From: an uncultured Peptoniphilus sp. | GTDB lineage: Bacteria; Bacillota; Clostridia; Tissierellales; Peptoniphilaceae | Direction of reading: 5' to 3' | Assembly (NCBI RefSeq): GCF_946998875.1 | Contig: NZ_CAMQAY010000023.1 | Coordinates: forward strand, 1 to 20,160 | DNA length: 20,160 nt | Part shown: positions 9,801-14,783 of the stretch, piece after piece | How the letters are laid out: every line of letters starts with the position of its first letter | Position numbering within the stretch: the stretch's first letter is position 1 | The notes under the pieces: generated by a model | What the model was told of the DNA's origin: nothing | What the model saw: the letters and a program-made list of their open reading frames with translations, nothing else | The model's database searches: none | Program-made: the position numbers and the translations under genes

Positions 9801-11088
9801 CATAGAACTTGTTTAGATAAAGATCTTTGCCACGATTAAATTTATCGCCTTTCCATATCTTGGCTAGACGAAATTGGTCTAGGTCCGGAAAGACGATGTC
9901 TTTTACAGACACGTTATCTAAGTCCGGTCTCGAACCTGTATCTTGGTCTTTATATACACGAGTACCTATATAGTCGTACTTATCTGCTAGAGAAGCACCA
10001 TCGGCGTGGTCTGCCTTTTCTGCCCAGAATTGGACAGCGTAGCCTGCCTTTTCCTTGTCCTTCCAAACAGCTGTGAAAGTAACTTTACTTGCCGGCATTT
10101 TTATATCTGCAGCTAGGTTTAAAATAGCCTTGCCATTAGTATCTTTAATGATTTCATCTGCCCTATATTTGCTTCCATTTATAGATTCTAAATCTACAGA
10201 TGGCTTCCAGCCTTGGAACTCGCCGCCTACTTTTGTAGGAATATCTGCATCTGCAATTTTAGGCATTTCTTGTCCATAATAAAGTGTACGAGTTGGAAGA
10301 GCTGTGCCGCCTTGTGTGTCAAAAACTACATCGTAGTGGGCACGGTTGTAGCGGTATTCTAAGATGAAGTCCTCAGAGTTTTCTGGAACTTGCATCATAA
10401 TTGATTTTCTTTCAGGAACAAATCCTTTTACTCTCGGATCATTTTTGTCCAATGGACTGACTTCCATAGTAGACCCAGTGTTGCCACTTTGAGTTGTAAA
10501 AAGTGCAGTTTCATCTCCAACGGTTCCATCCGGATTGGTGTACTTGGTAAAGTCTTCTAGGTCTTGGAAGACATGTTTGATTTTAATGCTATTGCTTCTA
10601 GCCGTGTATTTAAAATCTTGCCTGTCAGAATATCTTAATCCGTTAGTAGCATCGCCTGTTTCGTTTTTATTATTTGCAGCATTTTTAACAGTGTCGTAGT
10701 CGATTTTAAAACTCTCTTGTCCTTCTGGCTTTTCATAACCTGCAAGCTCAGGTAATTTTATAGTCTGATTGACCTTTTTTTGTTCATCTGCCGTAGCTCC
10801 TGCACCTACACTGGCAATATAGGGTTGGTAGTCAATATAATACTTTTCCCCTCTTTGTACCTTATAGTCAGTACGCAAAGTGTAGATAGCCGGCTGATCT
10901 GGATTTTTAATAAATTCCTCAGCATTGTCTGTTTTTGCTGGCTTAACAGGTGTAAGTGTATTAACAAATTTTTCCTTGTCATCGGCTAATTTTTCATAAT
11001 TCACCGTAGCAAAGGCCTGTAGTGGCACTGACAAAAGCATAAGTAATGCCAGTATAAATGTCGTGGTTCTCTTTAGGTAATTTCCCAT
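3892..11088 (-). CDS. Giant secreted InlB-repeat/Rib-like surface protein, 2398 aa, no visible anchor
   Basis: The ATG at 11088 has AAGGAG 7 nt upstream. Residues 1-27 form a signal peptide (cleavage after AFA). Domains, by rough residue: InlB-type B repeat 252-343 (VVFDTQGG to FTAVWKD); a large aromatic-rich module 345-770; further B repeats about 840-1022 (FKGWALDPAG, VTFDPNGG); MucBP-like region 1022-1220; stalk repeats from 1222; Rib-like module about 1330-1460; a second Rib/alpha-like domain about 1673-1756; two B repeats 1951-2094; two last stalk repeats; and a distinct C-terminal beta domain about 2310-2398. There is no LPXTG, SLH or choline-binding motif and no hydrophobic tail. I found one cysteine in the whole protein, near residue 2363. 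It is co-transcribed with the paralogous gene at 1-3880. A surface or adhesive role is inferred from the domain families; retention on the cell is unexplained. Confidence 0.88.
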   Translation of the reverse strand: MGNYLKRTTTFILALLMLLSVPLQAFATVNYEKLADDKEKFVNTLTPVKPAKTDNAEEFIKNPDQPAIYTLRTDYKVQRGEKYYIDYQPYIASVGAGATADEQKKVNQTIKLPELAGYEKPEGQESFKIDYDTVKNAANNKNETGDATNGLRYSDRQDFKYTARSNSIKIKHVFQDLEDFTKYTNPDGTVGDETALFTTQSGNTGSTMEVSPLDKNDPRVKGFVPERKSIMMQVPENSEDFILEYRYNRAHYDVVFDTQGGTALPTRTLYYGQEMPKIADADIPTKVGGEFQGWKPSVDLESINGSKYRADEIIKDTNGKAILNLAADIKMPASKVTFTAVWKDKEKAGYAVQFWAEKADHADGASLADKYDYIGTRVYKDQDTGSRPDLDNVSVKDIVFPDLDQFRLAKIWKGDKFNRGKDLYLNKFYVYNQALTHEQNKDPANVNLVKSVDATGKTVYNIYYDRQVYDLYFTKSNAQPKENTFYPEIWGYDEATGEVVKKGGPGNPYHYKARFNQLMLGWPNDAMQTKGFSKGMQSYGWGPNYATPDWPTHLDTPPYRLNADEFLDMGVKTGDYTRRGGYTKHIDNGDGTTIDLDTLDFKTLSFGIKQNVDSMPHHMDFWMDGFKPGETIIRYDLYRFKADTNSDSYGHKFSKVQGFTPYEYTPGGPWPEIKEEDQENGRVDGDGLDALNAERAEVTPFPTKTYTIFGNALPIGKMQYISTFFNNADDWGDPLTDGEGNPIVPAYNTNGYIRFKYKRNKYPLRFNYDPSTIKGDSEFGPTNSLNTFYEFPLKALSPDLEGNEEYKKENPANLLDNPEKLKELGLTDLVFNDQNDNNKLKVKRPDNLSDQMVFKGWALDPAGTKLIWENPGEKMPSHPVNLYAKWGEPDYQWKVTFDPNGGNLSSIDEAKVTQKRKTIQVGDKGQEETKTFAQKEKNEGDKQVFTVIQRQKLVEPKFKPTRKGYDFMGWEVIRYKKDPTSGDYTDQIDTSYRDTYNVPELYSFGNDVVSPIYLKAIWVPNNRVDVKVVHHFLSLDLSKETKEPLEQTLANKRANYLVATTGDQQDDKYILATHEELEEKLPDDLKALYKEYNGRVKADNTFFQTFKVEPAKKLNPATNKVEDNPDVKNNVFHFFYRPFRTRDYKVNYIDERFKGKTNEAEGAIIGQEAVSNGNRHFDARNYRPIPGWKLVSAPQQQLFFDVNEKTNAFLGINGTGKDEITFYYKDVRVIEVPGDKEPPEGYVRVTFKADKGGAFTDKDGNSKTELYYDVIQGLKSDLLPVPKELEEGKEKEEGKYYITPETGKKFIKWDEKPLLNKNTIVDNDTKDFYVFTAKFEWSGLSASGLVKTEAFKDPNGKWTNDFAPKIEDLKKQLVWKEKDQVKDLPAGTEIKLYDEKGTELTTYDQVYDLVNEKNKADKDELVRTVNIKAKVTFKDGKEPQELIIPITVYKNVYEALTGTEKPLFLSQAEGKEAKDGGLKDVTGEYVKVTVAPTGDMNSKDNKVYWVNKNAWVEIPEVKPDGSSTFVNWTADQAGQNDDGQANGKFDFGKRHKFTTATIIQPVGAGDVVEQTDPSKKPDVPGTYVKVIVKTTDKATDDTAFEKTFWVNPTKEVSIDVTNPTGKTVAADPAKVGAVGYTMNFSKWETEDKAKTWEDKILGQFTTETTIVAKYTVTPEKIKDQVPTTYTVHTPQGKTPTVEEITKMITPPEGKTIKEVKIVTEPDVTKPGESKVKVIVEYDDGSSVGTNDKPLEIPVKVHEPIVKSNPDGTKPEEAMDNYVKVIFKAGEGGTVSGDLVYYVSPEVEVNMTSQAEAVTKKPSIGYTSNGGTWSPEIKAEKIIAEKTYEFNFVKSKDIVEKTDDSVKKPEGYVTVKFIAGENGEVVGGNKIYYVNPEANIKLVDKDKAIQGATNELIIPEAKASDNYGFAGWVEKIDYINPIKGDREHVANFTLGKITLTYEAGEGTGTPPAVVTVDHGTSIRLARPDGLTKENATFKGWKLDGEDEKIYQPGDQVTLKKARTATAQWKTDKHKVKFDTDGGSEAPATQEVEHGKTATKPADPTKDKFVFLGWKEKETDTTYFDFENKPIDKDIVLYAQWTDAVQEISENDTIDTEKFIKVTFNEGQHGKLKLADQEQTSPVTYKVAKGLNFEEAQDKGMIVPGISPAKYYKVKQDQAGEKPKFGWDKELNLTLATGETEKIFTAQYEPIADVIPVDPTLTPDNKLQDDKPEGMVLVEFKVPTDKAYMLGYTKFYVTKDKEVEITPPLVVKTDENYDFKGWGVDEETKKVTRKFEQDTEINSDEIGAPDIIIQIPSAGVSFVKITNLTDGATGHLVLTRGGQEYEFTSGKMTKRTKVRRKIVEEEITCFDLSKQGVKLQANDKISVYATTGNLQSDKREYTIR
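4200..7400 (-). repeat. Dispersed stalk repeats within the 2398-aa protein
   Basis: About seven units with the same landmarks as in the neighbouring giant gene (GYVxVxF, YYVNP, GxxW) lie in the C-terminal half. They are interrupted by a Rib-like module, a Rib/alpha-like domain and two InlB-type B repeats. One unit is almost identical in protein to one in the neighbour (GYVTVKF followed by AGENG) yet uses different synonymous codons. This points to common descent without recent copying. Confidence 0.7.
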
Positions 11089-11149
11089 TTTTTCACTCCT
11101 TAAATTTAAATATTAATAGTTTATTTTCTTTATAATATATTCTTTTCCT

Positions 11150-11155
11150 ATTATA
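11150..11155 (-). promoter_or_regulatory. Probable -10 box of the giant-protein operon
   Basis: A perfect TATAAT lies on the minus strand about 62 nt upstream of the ATG at 11088. The best -35 at 16-18 nt is poor (GTTAAA or TGTTAA), so the site is supported mainly by the -10 and its position. The rest of 11089-11245 is very AT-rich leader with no other clear signal. Confidence 0.4.
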
Positions 11156-11245
11156 TAATATTTTTCCTCATTTTAACACTCTTTTATGGCCTTTATTTTA
11201 ATTAATTTGCCTTTTTTCCTAAATTTTTGTAAATCCAATTATTAT

Positions 11246-11274
11246 AAAAAAAGAGAAAGAAATTCTTCCTTCTC
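11246..11274 (-). terminator. Intrinsic terminator of mgtE
   Basis: Just downstream of the mgtE stop on the minus strand, a 9-bp stem (GAGAAGGAA with TTCTTTCTC, one G-U pair) with a 4-nt loop is followed by seven U. It separates mgtE from the giant-protein operon. Confidence 0.8.
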
Positions 11275-11308
11275 AATTTTCTTTTAATTTTTCATTTTTG
11301 TATTAATT

Positions 11309-12631
11309 TTACACTCCAATTAGGACTGTTGCCACTTCAAAATATACAAATAATACAAGGGTATCTACTATTGTTGTGATAAGTGGACCAGCCATAATTG
11401 TTGGGTCAATTTTTAGTTTTTCTGCTATTAGTGGAAGTATTCCGCCTATCATCTTTGACAAAACTATTGTCGTAAGTAGAGTTACAGATACTGTAAGTGT
11501 CACTCCAAGGTCAACTGTGTCAAGGATGGACATTCTAACTATATTTACTACTACAAGTATTGCCCCAACTATAAGTCCAATGCGAAGTTCCTTAAACATT
11601 ACTCCAAAAAATTCTTTGAAGTCAACTTCTCCTGTGTAAATCCCACGAATTATTGTGGTAGATGATTGTGTTCCTGCGTTTCCACCTGAGTCCATTAGCA
11701 TTGGAATGTAGGCTGCAAGAGCTACGCTTGATGCCAAAAGTGTTTCGTATCTTTTTATTATAAAGCTAGTAAAAGTTGCCGTAACAAGACAAATTATTAG
11801 CCACATTGTCCTATCCTTTGCAAGTCTAAAGACTGACTTGTCCCAATAGTGTTCTGGTGAAGATTCGCTAATACCATGGATATTGGCAAGGTCTTCTTCG
11901 TATTCTTCGTGCATTACGTCGATTGCCCATTCTACTGGCACAATACCAACTAGTCTACCCTCAGAATCTGTTACAGGTATTTCTGATAGGTCGTACTTGA
12001 ATGCTAGCTTAGCTACAACTTCTTGGTCATCTGTGGCATAGACGCTGGAGTTTATTGGGTGCATAAATTCTTCAATGTTTTTATTTCTGTTACGAAGAAG
12101 GTCGGCTAGGTTCACATAGCCTATGAGTACTAGAGACTCATTTGTGACCCAAACTTGTTCCAGTCTATCTGCGTCAAGTTCTGAGTGAATTATTTTTTCC
12201 AGTGCCTCAGTTGGAGTTGCCGTCTTCTTTACAAAGATAAAGCCAACAGACATAATTGAACCAACGGACTCTTGTGGATAACCCAAAAGTTGATTTATGA
12301 CTGGCCTTCTATCTTCTTCGATGAAGTGATTCATGAGCTTTCTAACCATGTTGGCTGGCAGCTCTTGCAAGGTATCTACAAGTTCATCTTCTTCCAAGTC
12401 CTTCATAAGGGACATGATTTTTTCTTGGGAAAGAGAACCCATTATTTCAATTTTTTTATCCCTTGGCAAAAGTGAAAAGGCATCTGCCAAGAGGTCCTTG
12501 TTCAAAAGTTTTATCCAAATGGCAACTTCTTCCTTTGAAAGGTCTTCTAGTTTTTCTGCGATGTCAACAGGGTCCATCCTGTTGATTAATTCTTGTGTCT
12601 TTAGTAATTCTTCTCTATTGTAATTTTTCAT
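11309..12631 (-). CDS. mgtE: Magnesium transporter MgtE
   Basis: This 440-aa protein has the usual MgtE length and layout: a helical N-domain (about 15-125, with VDIAEKLEDL and QELPANMVRKLM), two CBS domains (about 125-250; VGSIMSVGFI at the start, VVEWAID-like end), a connecting helix, and five membrane helices (about 275-440). The family signature DSGGNAGTQ is at about 312-320. Asp423 in ITTIVDTL of the last helix matches the pore aspartate of the family. In characterised MgtE channels the cytoplasmic N/CBS domains bind Mg2+ and close the pore when internal Mg2+ is high. Start: ATG with AAGGAGG 4 nt upstream. The gene is monocistronic between two terminators and is preceded by a leader ORF with attenuator-like RNA structure, so expression is probably controlled in the leader. 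Confidence 0.95.
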   Translation of the reverse strand: MKNYNREELLKTQELINRMDPVDIAEKLEDLSKEEVAIWIKLLNKDLLADAFSLLPRDKKIEIMGSLSQEKIMSLMKDLEEDELVDTLQELPANMVRKLMNHFIEEDRRPVINQLLGYPQESVGSIMSVGFIFVKKTATPTEALEKIIHSELDADRLEQVWVTNESLVLIGYVNLADLLRNRNKNIEEFMHPINSSVYATDDQEVVAKLAFKYDLSEIPVTDSEGRLVGIVPVEWAIDVMHEEYEEDLANIHGISESSPEHYWDKSVFRLAKDRTMWLIICLVTATFTSFIIKRYETLLASSVALAAYIPMLMDSGGNAGTQSSTTIIRGIYTGEVDFKEFFGVMFKELRIGLIVGAILVVVNIVRMSILDTVDLGVTLTVSVTLLTTIVLSKMIGGILPLIAEKLKIDPTIMAGPLITTIVDTLVLFVYFEVATVLIGV

Positions 12632-12654
12632 AAAGCCTCCTTAATTTTTGGCAT

Positions 12655-12677
12655 AAAAAAAGCCGCTGTCTAGGCGG
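12655..12677 (-). terminator. Candidate attenuator terminator in the mgtE leader
   Basis: Minus-strand RNA CCGC-CUAGACA-GCGG forms a 4-bp all-GC stem with a 7-nt loop, followed directly by C and seven U. It sits between the leader ORF and the mgtE ribosome site, so it would stop transcription before mgtE. The stem is short, so termination may be partial. Its 5' arm and loop are also part of a longer alternative helix. Confidence 0.5.
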
Positions 12678-12743
12678 TAAAGAGGCATACTTAAATAGAC
12701 TTAGCTATTACTAAATCTTTAAATCTTCCTTTATCGCATAGAC
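12668..12743 (-). ncRNA. mgtE leader RNA with alternative (antiterminator-like) fold
   Basis: RNA arm GUCUAUGCGAUAAAGG (12728-12743, inside the leader ORF) can pair with CUCUUUACCGCCUAGAC (12668-12684): 14 of 16 positions pair, with two single mismatches. The helix encloses a hairpin at 12691-12722 (7 bp, a 2-nt bulge, 5 bp, loop UAAUAG) that contains the leader stop codon. The long helix uses the 5' half of the downstream terminator, so the two are mutually exclusive. The pairing was worked out by hand; no known riboswitch consensus was recognised. Confidence 0.55.
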
Positions 12744-12776
12744 TAATACATTTTTCCAGGGTCGACTGGTATCCAT
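12711..12776 (-). CDS. 21-aa leader peptide upstream of mgtE
   Basis: This short ORF begins MDTSRPWKNV and ends in KEDLKI. It has an excellent ribosome site (GGAGG, 7 nt before the ATG) and starts only about 15 nt after the predicted transcription start. It ends within a hairpin between the promoter and mgtE. Half of the leader's long-range helix lies in its codons 12-17, so translation would control which structure forms. It has no run of one amino acid codon, so classic amino-acid attenuation is unlikely. By analogy with the enterobacterial mgtA leader peptide MgtL it may sense Mg2+ through ribosome behaviour; that is inference, and I recognise no sequence similarity. Confidence 0.6.
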   Translation of the reverse strand: MDTSRPWKNVLVYAIKEDLKI

Positions 12777-12798
12777 GTAAACACCTCCATATACACTT

Positions 12799-12807
12799 AT
12801 TTTATCA
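12799..12807 (-). promoter_or_regulatory. Extended -10 promoter of the mgtE leader
   Basis: The minus strand carries TGATAAAAT, an extended -10 (TGn before TAAAAT), 22 nt upstream of the leader ATG. A TTGAAA further up is too distant (23 nt) to be its -35, so the promoter probably relies on the extended -10. Confidence 0.5.
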
Positions 12808-12836
12808 CAAGGGCTCCTTTAAATCTATTTCAATAT

Positions 12837-12859
12837 AAAAAAATCCACTCTTGGTAGAT
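12837..12859 (-). terminator. Terminator of the XRE regulator gene
   Basis: Minus-strand AUCUAC-CAAGA-GUGGAU (6 bp with one G-U, 5-nt loop) is followed by a U-tract. The stem begins at the stop codon of the regulator, so the gene ends directly in its terminator, just before the mgtE promoter. Confidence 0.7.
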
Positions 12860-13416
12860 TAACTTTTATTTTTTATGATGTAGTAAAAAACTATTAGAGG
12901 TGCAAAAATATATACAATAGGTAGGACAACCTTTGAAAACAAATTGTATTCAAGTCCATCTAATTTGTCGCCCAAGTCCTTATAAGCTTGAGGAAAGGCT
13001 ATAACTGCCACTATCATGTAAATCGTAAGGATGAGATAGGGCATTTCCTTTGGGTTTAAGTCTAAAAGCCTATCCATTATTCCATAATAATAGGCTGCAA
13101 AAAAGAAAAGTCCAATGCCGCAAAGGCAGGCGTAAATAAAAATATCCCACACTCCCTTGGCGACTAGATTTTTCTTGTCTAGGTCTTTAGTCTCATTAAT
13201 TTTTTTATCATCTATAGTTTTTTCGCCTTCGCCAATAAAATATGTCATGTCAACGCCAAAAATATCAGAAAGTTCCCTTAAATTTGTCATAGTTGGAGAG
13301 GCTTTGTCATTTTCCCACTTTGAAATTGCCTGTCTCGTTACAAAAAGTTTATTCGCCAAGTCCTCTTGAGATAAATTCAATTCTTTTCTTTTAGCTTTAA
13401 TTTTTTCTCCATACAT
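12859..13416 (-). CDS. XRE-family HTH regulator with membrane-spanning C-terminus
   Basis: The N-terminal ~60 residues are a Cro/CI-type helix-turn-helix (LSQEDLANKLFVTRQAISKW), typical of small DNA-binding repressors. A charged linker (about 68-85) leads to three hydrophobic segments: FIYACLCGIGLFFFAAYYYG, YLILTIYMIVAVIAF and VVLPIVYIFAPLIVFYYI. The protein is therefore probably membrane-tethered, so DNA binding could respond to a membrane or extracellular condition. I chose ATG at 13416 (185 aa); an in-frame GTG at 13425 would add three residues but stands only about 3 nt from the weak AAGG site. The gene is transcribed alone, divergent from the hydrolase at 13663, which makes that gene a candidate target. 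The ligand and true regulon are unknown. Confidence 0.85.
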   Translation of the reverse strand: MYGEKIKAKRKELNLSQEDLANKLFVTRQAISKWENDKASPTMTNLRELSDIFGVDMTYFIGEGEKTIDDKKINETKDLDKKNLVAKGVWDIFIYACLCGIGLFFFAAYYYGIMDRLLDLNPKEMPYLILTIYMIVAVIAFPQAYKDLGDKLDGLEYNLFSKVVLPIVYIFAPLIVFYYIIKNKS

Positions 13417-13451
13417 AAATCCCACTCGCCTTAATTTTTTATCTTAATTTT

Positions 13452-13480
13452 CTAATATTTTCTTATAAACTTTTTATCAA
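13452..13480 (-). promoter_or_regulatory. Promoter of the XRE regulator gene
   Basis: The minus strand reads TTGATA (13475-13480), a 17-nt spacer, then TATTAG (13452-13457), about 36 nt before the ATG. The -35 matches consensus in five of six positions and the -10 in four. Confidence 0.5.
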
Positions 13481-13549
13481 AGATTTATAAAAAATTATTT
13501 CCTATAAAAAGGATAGCAAAAAAGTAAAATCATAACAAGCAAATGGGCC

Positions 13550-13569
13550 GCAACTTTTGGTTGCAACTT
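13550..13569. promoter_or_regulatory. Inverted/direct repeat in the regulator-hydrolase spacer (possible operator)
   Basis: GCAAC-TTTTG-GTTGC is a perfect 5-bp palindrome, and GCAACTT recurs 13 bases later (13563-13569). It lies in the 237-nt divergent spacer between an XRE regulator and a hydrolase, where an operator would be expected. Nothing else in the spacer is as symmetrical. Function is inferred from position only. Confidence 0.3.
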
Positions 13570-13630
13570 GATTTTTCACTGATTTTTAAAAATTTTACTG
13601 CAAATATAAATAAAAGTGCCTCTAGTAAAG

Positions 13631-13639
13631 TGATAAAAT
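13631..13639 (+). promoter_or_regulatory. Possible extended -10 of the hydrolase gene
   Basis: TGATAAAAT is identical to the extended -10 before the mgtE leader. No good -35 is seen at 16-18 nt, and the leader would be only about 15 nt long. An alternative -10 (TATAAA) is at 13605-13610. Confidence 0.3.
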
Positions 13640-13662
13640 CACCTTAAATGGGAGGGGTTGTC

Positions 13663-14559
13663 ATGAGCATTTCTTATAAAGTTTTAGAGGGTCTGGTAAA
13701 GGCAAGTGGTATTAAAAAAATTTTTCTCTTGCCCAAGGACAAAATTTTAAATTATGCCAGAAAGCAAAATCAAAAGCCAAGCTTCGAGCTTAAGGACGAA
13801 GATGATATTTATTATGAAGATAGGACTTTTTTGTCCCAAAGATTAATTGTAATACACTCAAAAAATAAAAAGCCTGGGGCAATTTTATACCTCTTTGGCG
13901 GTGGCTTCATAACAAATCCTGACAAGAGGGACTTAAGCCTTGCCAAGAAAATTTGCCGCGATACTGGCAAAGATCTTTGGTTTTATTTTTATCCCCTTTG
14001 CATTGACAAGACCATAGTAGAAACTTATTCTGCAACAGTCGGGGTTTACGAAGATATGGTAAAGACCTATGGGGAAGAACCTATTTCTCTTCTAGGCTTT
14101 TCATCTGGAGCATCACTTGCTCTTGGTATTTGTCTTTACATAAATGCAAATAAGTTAAATTTAAAGATGCCAAGAGAGATTATCGCATCTTCTCCTGGTT
14201 CTTGTCTATCTGATGACCTTAACATGGATAGGCTAAGGGAATTAAACAAGAAGGATATAATAGTAGACTGCAAGTACTTTGAAACTGGAAGGGAAATTAT
14301 GACCAAGGGTCAAGATGTTCCTGACTATATGCTCTTTCCCTATAAGGGAGACTTCAGTAACTTTCCTATGACCTATTTTTATTTCGGATCTCACGAGGTT
14401 ATTTATGCCTTCGCTCCACTCTATGTGAAAGCCCTAAAAAATTATGGCGTTAAGTATAAAATAATTGTGGGAGAGGGACTTTGCCACTGCTATCCACTTT
14501 TATCAATCTTCAAAGAAGGAAGAGAAGCACAAGAGGAGATAGTAAAAATTTTAAAATAA
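13663..14559 (+). CDS. Alpha/beta-hydrolase (HSL-like esterase/lipase family)
   Basis: The fold is alpha/beta-hydrolase_3-like. The oxyanion loop is LFGGGF (77-82), where the family usually has HGGG. The nucleophile elbow is GFSSG with Ser147, and the probable catalytic histidine is His275 in LCHCYPL. The acid is less clear: the usual Asp position reads FGSHEVI, so a Glu may serve. There is no signal peptide, so it is probably a cytoplasmic esterase on small acyl esters; the substrate is unknown. I chose ATG at 13663 (298 aa) because GGGAGGGG precedes it by 5 nt; an ATG at 13648 would place that site inside the gene. It is divergent from the membrane-linked XRE regulator and ends before a shared bidirectional terminator. 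Confidence 0.82.
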   Translation: MSISYKVLEGLVKASGIKKIFLLPKDKILNYARKQNQKPSFELKDEDDIYYEDRTFLSQRLIVIHSKNKKPGAILYLFGGGFITNPDKRDLSLAKKICRDTGKDLWFYFYPLCIDKTIVETYSATVGVYEDMVKTYGEEPISLLGFSSGASLALGICLYINANKLNLKMPREIIASSPGSCLSDDLNMDRLRELNKKDIIVDCKYFETGREIMTKGQDVPDYMLFPYKGDFSNFPMTYFYFGSHEVIYAFAPLYVKALKNYGVKYKIIVGEGLCHCYPLLSIFKEGREAQEEIVKILK

Positions 14560-14714
14560 AAACAAAAGGCTCAAATCGAGAAGCTCTTAGATTTTTTAGA
14601 CCGTCAACAAATTTTCCTTTGTCTTTAAAAATTTACCAAGCTTTAAAGTTTTCCATAGTTCTTAGAAATTTTTATTCTTAATAATTCCTCCTTCTAATTA
14701 AAATTTTGCAAAAA

Positions 14715-14753
14715 ATTGGACCTAAGTTATAAACCTAGGTCCAATCTTTTTTT
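14715..14753. terminator. Bidirectional terminator between hydrolase and symporter genes
   Basis: A perfect 10-bp stem (ATTGGACCTA with TAGGTCCAAT), extended by further pairs to about 14 bp around a short AT loop, has an A-run on its left and seven T on its right. It can therefore end both the plus-strand hydrolase transcript and the minus-strand glutamine operon. The 155 nt before it (14560-14714) hold no gene I can support. Confidence 0.85.
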
Positions 14754-14783
14754 ACCAAATTTTTCAAAATTATTATTGAAATA

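Noticed and set aside
1..11088. Many plus-strand open frames of 60-225 codons across the giant genes
   Set aside because: They are antisense shadows of the two long minus-strand genes: mostly no ribosome site, Cys/Phe-rich composition from reversed codons, and they overlap conserved repeat coding.
12630..12800. M-box (ykoK) magnesium riboswitch upstream of mgtE
   Set aside because: The leader is too short and none of the conserved M-box blocks is visible; much of the stretch is instead a well-supported leader ORF.
14481..14681. Plus-strand 66-codon ORF overlapping the end of the hydrolase
   Set aside because: It mostly overlaps the hydrolase in another frame, has no ribosome site and a non-protein-like composition.
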